A stretch of 32,863 nucleotides of DNA, from assembly GCA_030614685.1 (NCBI GenBank), contig JAUWTO010000010.1:1-32863 (forward strand). Reading direction: 5' to 3'. Position numbers and translations under genes: made by a program. This document shows, one piece after another, positions 14,697 through 21,590 of this stretch; the stretch's first letter is position 1, and each line of letters opens with the position of its first letter. The notes beneath the pieces are model-generated. The model was not told the origin of the DNA, ran no database searches, and was given only the letters and a program-made list of their open reading frames with translations. The stretch is from Candidatus Aminicenantota bacterium (lineage in GTDB: Bacteria; Acidobacteriota; Aminicenantia; Aminicenantales; Aminicenantaceae).

Positions 14697-16862
14697 ATGG
14701 AGAATCCCAAACCCAAAGGGCCCCGTGTCATCGGATTCATCATCGTCCTCCTCATCATCCTGTTCTTCGCTATCGAGATCTTTGTGCGCGAGACACAGCA
14801 GTTCTCGCCCACCACCATGACCAACATTCTGCTGGCTTCGCTCCAGATCATCGTCCTGCTGATGTTCCTCATCCTGCTGTTCGTGCTGGGTCGCAACCTG
14901 GTCAAGCTCTACATGGAACGGAAAAGGAAAGTCGCGGGCGCCCATTTCAAGACCAAGCTGGTCCTCTTCTTCATCGCGCTCACCCTGATCCCGACCCTGC
15001 TGCTGTTCTTTTTTGCCAGCGACCTGATAAGCCGCAACATCGAGCAGTGGTTCAAGACTCCCATCGATAAGATCCTGGAAGACACGCGCAGCCTCTCCGA
15101 AGGGATCTACCAGAGCAACGACGATGTCACACTCCACTACGCAGAGCAGCTGAACAACGCCATCCGGTCCCAGAATCTGGTGGACGTGCGCAACCGCGGC
15201 CCCATGATGGATTTCGTGAAGGAAAAGCTAAAGGAATACAAGGTTGACGAGATCGGGGTCTATCTTGACGAGCAAGAGCTGTTCGCATACATGAACCCGG
15301 ACCTTCCCCTCAAGTACTACCGGGACCTGGATACCAACTTCGTCAAACTGGCTCATCTGGGAGAAAAGATCCGCACGATCGACGACATGGGGACCGGAGA
15401 GATGATCCGCCGTGGCGTCTCGTACAACATCCCGGAAACCGGCAACCTGCTGGTTGTCGTCAGTAAATTCCTTCCCCAAAGCTATGCCGAGAAGATCGAG
15501 AATATCCGGGCCTATGTGGACCGCTACCGGCAGCTCAAAATCCAACGCAATCCGGTCAAGACGTTCTATCTGCTGACACTCATCTTCATCACCCTGCTCA
15601 TCGTGTTCGCTGCAAGCTGGATCGGGTTTCACTTGGCCAAGGGGATCACCGTTCCCATCGAAAAACTGGCCAATGCCACCAAGGAAGTGTCCAAGGGAAA
15701 CCTGGATATCCGGGTGGAGGACCCGGCTTCGGACGAGATCGGCATTTTTATCGAATCGTTCAACCAGATGATCTCGGACCTCAAGGAGAGCCAGCGCAGC
15801 ATCGCACTGAAAACAGCAGAACTGGAAGGCAGAAAGCAGTACATCGAGACCGTCCTCAACAACGTCACGACCGGAGTCGTAACGCTGGACGCCAAGGGCA
15901 CCATCACAACCATCAACCCTTCGGCCCGCACCATGCTGGGCCTCAGGGAGAAGGACCTGGTCGGGAAAAACCATACGGATGTTTTGAGCGATGCCCGCTA
16001 TAAAGAGCTCGGCAAACAGATCCGCAGGGGCATGACGAATCGCTTTCAGACCACGGATAAAGAGATCATGATCAAGCTCGCCACCCAGAACGTGACCCTG
16101 GCTCTCTCGATGTCCCCGTTGAGACTGTCCGACAACCGTTTTTCCGGGATGATCCTGGTCCTCGACGACCTGACTCAGTTGATCCAGGCCCAGAAGATCG
16201 CCGCCTGGAAAGAGGTGGCCCAGCGCGTGGCCCACGAGATCAAGAATCCCTTGACTCCGATTCAGCTTTCTGCCGAGCGCATACTGAAAAAAATACGGAA
16301 CAAAGACGACCTCAAGGACAAAGCCATCGAGGAAGGCGCCAACACCATCGTACAGGAAGCAGGGGCCATCAAGTCGCTGGTGGACGAGTTCTCCAACTTC
16401 GCCCGCATGCCCAAGATCCAGCTGCAGGAGGTGGATATCAACGACATCATCCATCAGGCGATCGCGCCCTTCAGAGGCATCTTCTCTGAAGTGAAATTCC
16501 AGACGGATTTCGCCGCCGATATCCCCCTCTCCATCACAATCGACCCGGAGCAGATGCGGCGCGTGTTCATCAACCTCTTCGATAATGCCATCGATGCGAT
16601 GAACAAACAGGGCGAGGTAGGGATCAGGACCTCCTTCGACAAGCTGCAACAGCGGGTCTCCATCGAGATCTCCGACTCCGGTCCCGGGATCTCGGAGGAG
16701 GACAAAGAGAAGCTCTTCCTCCCCTACTTCTCCACAAAGAAAAAGGGGACAGGCCTCGGTCTCGCGATCGTCAACCAGGTCATCAACGAACATAAGGGCA
16801 CCATCCACGTGGAAGACAACAAGCCCCTGGGTGCCAGGTTCGTCATCCAACTCCCGACATGA
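14697..16862 (+). CDS. ntrY: NtrY-like membrane sensor histidine kinase
   Basis: A 721-residue sensor kinase. Three hydrophobic segments lie in the first 110 residues, a periplasmic or extracytoplasmic region follows to about 285, then another transmembrane helix (TFYLLTLIFITLLIVFAASW). A HAMP domain begins at KGITVPIEKLANAT, a PAS domain near residue 385, HisKA with the phospho-acceptor H513 in RVAHEIKNPLTP, and an HATPase with NLFDNAIDAM, DSGPGI and GTGLGLAI. This is the NtrY architecture. The stop overlaps the response-regulator start by four bases, so the two form a pair. The signal sensed is unknown; nitrogen status is only suggested by homology and by the gene content of the window. Confidence 0.9.
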   Translation: MENPKPKGPRVIGFIIVLLIILFFAIEIFVRETQQFSPTTMTNILLASLQIIVLLMFLILLFVLGRNLVKLYMERKRKVAGAHFKTKLVLFFIALTLIPTLLLFFFASDLISRNIEQWFKTPIDKILEDTRSLSEGIYQSNDDVTLHYAEQLNNAIRSQNLVDVRNRGPMMDFVKEKLKEYKVDEIGVYLDEQELFAYMNPDLPLKYYRDLDTNFVKLAHLGEKIRTIDDMGTGEMIRRGVSYNIPETGNLLVVVSKFLPQSYAEKIENIRAYVDRYRQLKIQRNPVKTFYLLTLIFITLLIVFAASWIGFHLAKGITVPIEKLANATKEVSKGNLDIRVEDPASDEIGIFIESFNQMISDLKESQRSIALKTAELEGRKQYIETVLNNVTTGVVTLDAKGTITTINPSARTMLGLREKDLVGKNHTDVLSDARYKELGKQIRRGMTNRFQTTDKEIMIKLATQNVTLALSMSPLRLSDNRFSGMILVLDDLTQLIQAQKIAAWKEVAQRVAHEIKNPLTPIQLSAERILKKIRNKDDLKDKAIEEGANTIVQEAGAIKSLVDEFSNFARMPKIQLQEVDINDIIHQAIAPFRGIFSEVKFQTDFAADIPLSITIDPEQMRRVFINLFDNAIDAMNKQGEVGIRTSFDKLQQRVSIEISDSGPGISEEDKEKLFLPYFSTKKKGTGLGLAIVNQVINEHKGTIHVEDNKPLGARFVIQLPT

Positions 16863-18220
16863 CAAACGAAAAGATCCTGATCATCGATGACGAAGCCGGA
16901 ATCCGGTCGTCCCTGCACGGAGTCCTGGAAGACGAGGGATATTCTATAAAAACGACCTCGACAGGAGAAAAGGCCCTGGAATTCCTGATGGCTGAAGAGT
17001 TCGACCTCGTGTTCCTGGACATCTGGCTCCCCGAGATGAACGGGATCGAGGTCCTGAAAAAGATCCGGGAACAGGATAAGAAAATCCAGGTGGTCATGAT
17101 CACGGGTCATGGCTCCGTCGAATCCGCCGTCGAGTCCACCAAACTGGGGGCCTTCAATTTTCTGGAAAAGCCGCTCTCCCTGGAAAAAGTGGTACTCACA
17201 GCCAAGAACGCCCTGAGGCAGAAGAAGCTGGAAGAGGAAAACATTCAGCTGCATGAAAAGCTCAGATCGCGGCTGCACCTGGTCGGGAGGTCCCCCTCCA
17301 TGCAGCGGCTGAGGAAGGAGGCGGCGGCCGCTGCCCCCACGGACGGGCGGGTCCTGATCATGGGAGAGAGCGGCACGGGAAAAGAACTCGTGGCACGGTT
17401 GATCCACCAGCGCAGCAAGCGCCGGAACAAGCGCTTCATTCAGGTCAGCGCCGCCGCGATCCCTGATGAACTGATCGAAGACGAGCTCTTCGGGCACACC
17501 CGAGACGCGTTCCCGAATGCGGAACGGGACAAGAAGGGCCTCATGCTGCTGGCCGACGGCGGCACCCTCTTCCTGGACGATATCGAGGAGCTGAGCCTCA
17601 AGACACAGTCCAAGCTCACGCGGATGATCGAGGAGGGGAGGTTCGAACCTCTGGGTTCGGAAGATTCCCTGTCAGCCGATGTGCGAATCATCACCGCCAC
17701 CGACAAGGACCTGCGCAAGCTGACGCTTCAGAGGGCGTTCCTGGAGGAACTGTTTTTCAAGCTGAACATCATCCCCATGGCCATCCCACCCCTGCGAGAG
17801 CGGAAGGAGGACATCCCCGTCCTCATCCACTACTATCTCAAACGGTTCGCCCGAGAAGCCAGGAAAAAGGAAAAAACCATGAGCCCGGAGGCCATGCAGG
17901 CCTTCATCAACTACGCCTGGCCCGGCAACGTCAGCGAGCTCATCAATGTCCTGGAGCGCTTCGTCATCATGATCAAGGAGGACCGGATCGAGGCCTCTCA
18001 CCTCTATCTGCTGGTCGAACCCAGGGAGTCGCAGTTCATCAGCGGGCTGGCCGAGAGCCTCTCGCTGATCGAAGCCCGGGAACACTTCGACCGGGAATAC
18101 ATCAACAATGTCCTCCTCCGCAACGACTGGGACCTGGCCAAGGCGGCCAAGGACCTGAACATCGATTTGCCCACTCTCGAGGCCAACATCCGGCGCCTCA
18201 ACATCCGCTTCCTCGGGTGA
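16859..18220 (+). CDS. ntrX: NtrX/NtrC-type response regulator with degenerate GAFTGA
   Basis: A 453-residue response regulator with a receiver domain (acidic D10, D11; phospho-acceptor D54 in VFLDIW; T82; K104), an AAA+ domain (Walker A GESGTGKE 169-176; Walker B GGTLFLDD 234-241) and a C-terminal Fis-type helix-turn-helix (about 405-453). The sigma-54 contact loop GAFTGA reads DAFPNA (216-221), and the preceding E-K is T-R, so productive RNA polymerase-sigma54 engagement is doubtful. It may act as a sigma-54-independent regulator. The start overlaps ntrY by four bases (ATGA). The stop codon lies inside the stem of the hairpin at 18219-18292, and the last 3' coding bases are duplicated downstream. 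Confidence 0.88.
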   Translation: MTNEKILIIDDEAGIRSSLHGVLEDEGYSIKTTSTGEKALEFLMAEEFDLVFLDIWLPEMNGIEVLKKIREQDKKIQVVMITGHGSVESAVESTKLGAFNFLEKPLSLEKVVLTAKNALRQKKLEEENIQLHEKLRSRLHLVGRSPSMQRLRKEAAAAAPTDGRVLIMGESGTGKELVARLIHQRSKRRNKRFIQVSAAAIPDELIEDELFGHTRDAFPNAERDKKGLMLLADGGTLFLDDIEELSLKTQSKLTRMIEEGRFEPLGSEDSLSADVRIITATDKDLRKLTLQRAFLEELFFKLNIIPMAIPPLRERKEDIPVLIHYYLKRFAREARKKEKTMSPEAMQAFINYAWPGNVSELINVLERFVIMIKEDRIEASHLYLLVEPRESQFISGLAESLSLIEAREHFDREYINNVLLRNDWDLAKAAKDLNIDLPTLEANIRRLNIRFLG

Positions 18221-18292
18221 GCCGGGCCTATTCAATCCGAGGGGAAGACCCTCCCAACCACCCCATGCCCTCGGATTGAATAGGCCCAGCTC
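18219..18292. repeat. Conserved-loop hairpin, copy C, overlapping the ntrX stop codon
   Basis: Arms 18219-18243 and 18268-18292 pair over 25 bases with one mismatch (GAGC..GGGCCTATTCAATCCGAGGG). The 24-base loop 18244-18267, GAAGACCCTCCC then AACCACCCCATG, is the C-rich strand of the family loop. The left arm includes the last two bases of the ntrX TGA stop codon. There is no T-run after it, so it is not a standard terminator. Its stem is unrelated to those of copies A, B and D. Confidence 0.88.
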
Positions 18293-18500
18293 CTAGCTCC
18301 CCATGCACACTGACTAAATAAACCCGGCTCTCGGTACTCCATGCACACTGACTGAAAACAACCAGCTCTCGGTACTCCATGCGCGCTGCCTGAAATAAGC
18401 CAACATCCGGCGCCTCAACATCCCATGCACTCGCATTACACAGGCCCGGCTCGTAGCATCCCATGCGTTTAGGCGGAACAGGCCGCCCATTGGGCTGGGC
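18281..18500. repeat. Degenerate tandem array with CCATGC core
   Basis: At least five units of about 37-45 bases follow copy C, each containing YCCATGC flanked on one side by GCCCGGCTC-like sequence and on the other by a variable A/T-richer segment such as ACTGACTGAAA. The clearest pair shares GCTCTCGGTACTCCATGC (near 18326-18349 and 18365-18382). One unit carries a 25-base copy of the ntrX 3' end. Unit lengths are not multiples of three, so this is not coding. The gap 18221-18711 otherwise holds hairpins C and D and the mgtE promoter. Confidence 0.65.
18399..18423 (+). repeat. 25-base duplicate of the ntrX 3' coding end
   Basis: Positions 18399-18423 (GCCAACATCCGGCGCC to CAACATCC) are identical to 18182-18206 inside ntrX, 217 bases upstream, where they encode residues A-N-I-R-R-L-N-I. 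Bases on either side differ, giving sharp edges. In the array this segment occupies the slot that is GCCCGGCTC-like in other units. Confidence 0.85.
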
Positions 18501-18513
18501 CAAGATGCGAGCA

Positions 18514-18541
18514 GAAGACCCGCCGGCCAACCACCCATCCC
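18514..18541. repeat. Degenerate copy of the family loop
   Basis: GAAGACCCGCC-GGCC-AACCACCCATCC matches the C-rich family loop with a four-base insertion and a changed end. Only fragments of stem (AGA..AGCA against TGCT..TCT) flank it, so this seems a decayed element between the tandem array and hairpin copy D. Confidence 0.55.
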
Positions 18542-18561
18542 TCCCTTGCTTATAGCTCTAA

Positions 18562-18631
18562 GGAGAGTTTGTCTTATTGAGCCGCATGGTGGAGGATGGG
18601 AGGGTCTTCGGCTCAATAAGATTAACTCTCC
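18562..18631. repeat. Conserved-loop hairpin, copy D
   Basis: Arms 18562-18584 and 18609-18631 pair over 23 bases with two adjacent mismatches (GGAGAGTTTGTC.. to ATTGAGCCG). The 24-base loop CATGGTGGAGGATGGG then AGGGTCTT is the G-rich strand, with several substitutions relative to copies A-C. A run of six T follows five bases after the right arm, so this copy might terminate transcription from the ntrYX unit; that is inference. Confidence 0.85.
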
Positions 18632-18654
18632 ACCTGTTTTTTAAAAATTATCCA

Positions 18655-18684
18655 TTGGCTATATGCCGGAATTTGTGGTATTTT
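18655..18684 (+). promoter_or_regulatory. Promoter candidate for mgtE-recO
   Basis: TTGGCT (18655-18660) and TATTTT (18679-18684) are spaced by 18 bases, placing the start near 18691, about 20 bases before the mgtE ATG. An AAGGG ribosome site follows. No magnesium-riboswitch-like leader fits in this short space. Confidence 0.4.
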
Positions 18685-18711
18685 GAGAGGCGATTTTTTA
18701 AGGGAAAAACC

Positions 18712-20073
18712 ATGAAAGTCGAAGCGCTCCGGTTGGTAATCAGTTCCGCTCGCAAGTTCATCAACATGGGTTCGCTCACCCGCCTGTGGAACCTCGTCAA
18801 GAACTTCCACCCCGCCGTGCTAGCCGACATCATGGAACATCTCATCGCGCGCGAGCGCCTGATCCTGATCAACACCCTGTATGAGCGGGACAAAGAGAAG
18901 GCGGCAGAGGTCCTAAGCGAACTGGACCCGGAAGACGCCGTCACCATCCTGGAAAACCTCCCCATCGATCAGATCGCCGACATCATGCAGATCACGCCCC
19001 CCGACGATGTCGCGCCCATCCTCGAACTGCTGCCCGAAGAGATGAAAGATGCGGTCCTGACCGCTATGGCAGCGAAGCCGACCGAAGAGGTCATGGAGCT
19101 CCTCGACCACGAGCAGGAAACCGCGGGCCGCATCATGTCCCCGAACTTCTACGCCCTCAAAGAGAGCACCAATGTCTCCGACGCTATCACAGCCATGCAG
19201 CTGGAAGGCGATGTGGAATCCGCCTTCTACCTCTACGCGGTCAATGACCAGGATCACCTGCGGGGAGTCGTATCCCTGAGACAGCTGCTGTTTTCCCGGC
19301 CCAACACTCCGCTGAAGGACATCATGACCAAGGATGTGATCAGCGTACAAACGGAGACTGACCAGGAGGAGGTGGCCCGGCAGGTGGCGGACTACAATCT
19401 GGTGGCCATCCCGGTCGTGGACTCTGAGCACAAGCTCGTGGGAGTGGTCACAGTCGACGACATCATCGATGTTATCGACAAAGAGGCCACCGAAGACATG
19501 TACAAGATGGTGTCACTGGACACCACCGACAGAATTCAGGACAGCCCCTTCACCTCCATCAAAAAGCGGCTCCCATTCCTGCTTTTCAGCCTGCTCACGG
19601 CTTCGGTCTCTCCCTTTGTCGTCAAGCATTTCCAGGGAACCATCCAGGAATTCGTGACCCTGGCCGTGTTCATGCCTCTGGTCGCGGCGCTGGGCGGGAT
19701 CGCGGGGAACCAGACCATCGCCATCATGGTCCGGGAGATCGCCATCGGACAGACAGAATGGCTCTCGGCCCGCAAGGCCCTGCTCAAAGAGCTGCTGGTG
19801 GGCATCGGCAACGGGCTCGTGATCGGCATCATCGTCGGAGCCGCATCCTACGCCCTCTATGGAAATCTCTACCTGGGCATGGTGGTGGGTGTGGCCGTCA
19901 TCATCAACCTGTTCGTGGCAGCCCTGATCGGGAGCTTGATCCCCTTCTTCCTCAAGCTGCTCAAGCTGGACCCGGCTCTGGGGTCTGTTAACCTGCTCAC
20001 CATGTTCACCGACTCCATCGGCCTGCTCACGTTCCTGGGATTGGCCACCTTCTTCCTCGCCTACCTGAAATGA
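18712..20073 (+). CDS. mgtE: Magnesium transporter MgtE
   Basis: Mg2+-gated channel/transporter of the inner membrane, 453 residues, the usual length. The N-terminal MgtE_N superhelical domain (about 20-125, with repeated LDPEDAVTILENL-type helices) is followed by two CBS domains (about 130-255, with DIMTKDVISV and VVDSEHKLVGVVTVDDIIDV) that sense cytosolic magnesium. A plug helix leads into a C-terminal membrane domain with five helices, including MPLVAALGGIAGNQTIAIM. I chose ATG 18712; longer readings start inside hairpin copy D. Spacing of four bases to recO suggests a two-gene unit. Confidence 0.95.
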   Translation: MKVEALRLVISSARKFINMGSLTRLWNLVKNFHPAVLADIMEHLIARERLILINTLYERDKEKAAEVLSELDPEDAVTILENLPIDQIADIMQITPPDDVAPILELLPEEMKDAVLTAMAAKPTEEVMELLDHEQETAGRIMSPNFYALKESTNVSDAITAMQLEGDVESAFYLYAVNDQDHLRGVVSLRQLLFSRPNTPLKDIMTKDVISVQTETDQEEVARQVADYNLVAIPVVDSEHKLVGVVTVDDIIDVIDKEATEDMYKMVSLDTTDRIQDSPFTSIKKRLPFLLFSLLTASVSPFVVKHFQGTIQEFVTLAVFMPLVAALGGIAGNQTIAIMVREIAIGQTEWLSARKALLKELLVGIGNGLVIGIIVGAASYALYGNLYLGMVVGVAVIINLFVAALIGSLIPFFLKLLKLDPALGSVNLLTMFTDSIGLLTFLGLATFFLAYLK

Positions 20074-20077
20074 GGCC

Positions 20078-20818
20078 ATGCCGCGCGATCAGTCCGAAAG
20101 CATCATCCTCCGCACCTTCCCCATTGGAGACCAGGATAAGCTGGCGGTCTTCTTCGGACGTCAGCGGGGGATCTTCAAAGGGATCGCCAAAGGCGCACGC
20201 AAGTTCGGCAACCGCTTCGGCAGCAGCCTGGAACCCATGTCCCACGTGACAGCCTTCTACTACGAGAAGGAGGGCAAAGAACTGGTGACGGTCAGCGGAT
20301 GCGACCTGTTGGAATCGTTTTTCGAGCTGCAGACGGATTTGGAGGTTTCGTTCACGCTTGGCTATTTTGCAGAACTCATCGAAGACTCCCGGCCCTCGCT
20401 CACCGAGGATGACGTGCTCTTCCGCCTCCTTCTCCAACTCCTGCAAGCCTTGAAGGCCGGGGGGGATCTCAAGCTCCTGACCGCATATTTCGAAGTCTGG
20501 TTCCTGAAGCTCAACGGATTTCTCCCCGAACTGGACCGCTGCCGGGGCTGCCGCCAAGACATCACAGAAACGGGCTGGCTCTCGCACAAAAGAGACGGAG
20601 CCTACTGTGACGGCTGCGCCCCCAGCAGGAAAGAGGAGGTCACACAGGACCTGCTGGCCTTTCTGGAATGGGTCCGGAAGAATCCTCCCTCCAAGGAATA
20701 CGATGTCCCCTTCACACGGACACAGGTCGATGCCATGCGCCGGGTACTGAAAGACCTCATTGTATTCTCCATGGAGCGCACGCCAAAATCGCTCTCTTAC
20801 CTCGACCGACCGTCCTAA
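20078..20818 (+). CDS. recO: DNA repair protein RecO
   Basis: Recombination mediator that loads RecA onto SSB-coated gaps in the RecFOR pathway. The 246-residue protein begins with the RecO OB-fold pattern (ESIILRTFPIGDQDKLAVFF, then GIFKGIAKGARK) and continues into the helical domain. It has a zinc site with paired cysteines near residues 152-155 (CRGC) and about 175-178 (CDGC). Length fits the family. It starts four bases after mgtE and has no neighbour link to its function. No recognisable terminator follows; 277 bases of promoter and leader sequence separate it from the next operon. Confidence 0.9.
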   Translation: MPRDQSESIILRTFPIGDQDKLAVFFGRQRGIFKGIAKGARKFGNRFGSSLEPMSHVTAFYYEKEGKELVTVSGCDLLESFFELQTDLEVSFTLGYFAELIEDSRPSLTEDDVLFRLLLQLLQALKAGGDLKLLTAYFEVWFLKLNGFLPELDRCRGCRQDITETGWLSHKRDGAYCDGCAPSRKEEVTQDLLAFLEWVRKNPPSKEYDVPFTRTQVDAMRRVLKDLIVFSMERTPKSLSYLDRPS

Positions 20819-20874
20819 CCGCAATGCGATTTCTCGCTCAATGTCCAGCCCCTGTTATTAGCATGGGAATTTCC

Positions 20875-20903
20875 TTGACCCAATAATCCATTTCTGCTAT
20901 AAA
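20875..20903 (+). promoter_or_regulatory. Strong promoter of the NuoEFG-like/GltB-like operon
   Basis: TTGACC (20875-20880) and TATAAA (20898-20903) are spaced by exactly 17 bases. The start would be near 20910, giving a long leader of about 185 bases before the first gene. A palindrome, TTATC-ATAAGA-GATAA (20910-20925), sits exactly at the predicted start and could be an operator. Confidence 0.65.
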
Positions 20904-21002
20904 ACCTTGTTATCATAAGAGATAATTTCAGGTCATAACACAGGTTACAAGAGGAGAACTAATATCTGCATATTCGGCCCTCTTTATGCCAATTTTTCTT
21001 TT

Positions 21003-21039
21003 CCTTTTCCCACAATGTCCCTCCCTTTCCGGGAAAAGG
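21003..21039 (+). other. Leader hairpin before the NuoE-like gene
   Basis: CCTTTTCCC (21003-21011) pairs perfectly with GGGAAAAGG (21031-21039) across a pyrimidine-rich 19-base loop in the leader of the operon. It lies about 56 bases before the ATG and is not followed by a T-run. It could affect messenger stability or translation; I match it to no riboswitch class. The rest of the 277-base gap shows nothing else I can name. Confidence 0.4.
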
Positions 21040-21095
21040 CACAACCCCGTATCCCCACAAAAGCTTCATATAAATCCTAATTTGGGAGTAATTAT

Positions 21096-21590
21096 ATGCA
21101 TAATGATCCTTCAGAGTTTGAAGCCATCATCGAAAGGCATTCCTCTGAGAAGCAGTACCTGATCCCCATCCTGCAGGACATCCAGTCCCAATTCAACTAC
21201 CTCCCCCCAGTCGCCCTGGCCACCGTATCCAAACAGCTGGACATCCCCATGATCGACATCATAAGCGTCGCCTCCTTCTACAACGCATTCAGCCTCACGC
21301 CCAGAGGAGAACATGTCGTCACCGTGTGTATGGGAACGGCCTGTCACGTCCGGGGAGGCCCGAAGATCCTGGAAGAATTCGAGCGGAGGCTGAAAGTCCC
21401 GGCCGGAGGCACCACCGAAAACAAGCAGTTCACTCTGGAAACCGTGGCATGCCTGGGATGCTGTGCCATTGGTCCGGTGGTGGTGGTAGACGGCGACTAT
21501 TACGCCCAGCAGACGATCGGTAAAGTTGAATCCGTACTGAAAAAATACGCATCGAAAGAGAAAAACAATGGCAAGCCACGCGAAAATTAA
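21096..21590 (+). CDS. NuoE-like [2Fe-2S] subunit
   Basis: A 164-residue thioredoxin-like [2Fe-2S] protein of the NuoE/HydC/HoxE family. Ligands are C78-x4-C83 (VCMGTACH) and C119-x3-C123 (CLGCC). The N-terminal helical part contains the familiar YLIPILQDIQSQFNYLP pattern. It forms the NADH-oxidising module with the NuoF-like subunit, carrying an off-path cluster. A GGGAG ribosome site precedes the ATG. Its end overlaps the NuoF-like start by 23 bases. No membrane complex I genes accompany it, so it belongs to a soluble oxidoreductase rather than complex I. Confidence 0.92.
   Translation: MHNDPSEFEAIIERHSSEKQYLIPILQDIQSQFNYLPPVALATVSKQLDIPMIDIISVASFYNAFSLTPRGEHVVTVCMGTACHVRGGPKILEEFERRLKVPAGGTTENKQFTLETVACLGCCAIGPVVVVDGDYYAQQTIGKVESVLKKYASKEKNNGKPREN

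Noticed and set aside
18281-18500. CRISPR array
   Set aside because: Units are too short and degenerate, the constant part is only about seven bases, spacers are not of uniform length, and no cas genes are nearby.
18228-18530. 100-codon minus-strand frame through the intergenic array, with repeated MGWLGGSS-like peptides also seen in frames at 10898-11110 and 11231 onward
   Set aside because: The shared peptide is just the translated conserved loop. Unit lengths are not multiples of three, so the repeats are not kept in one frame; the elements look structural, not coding.
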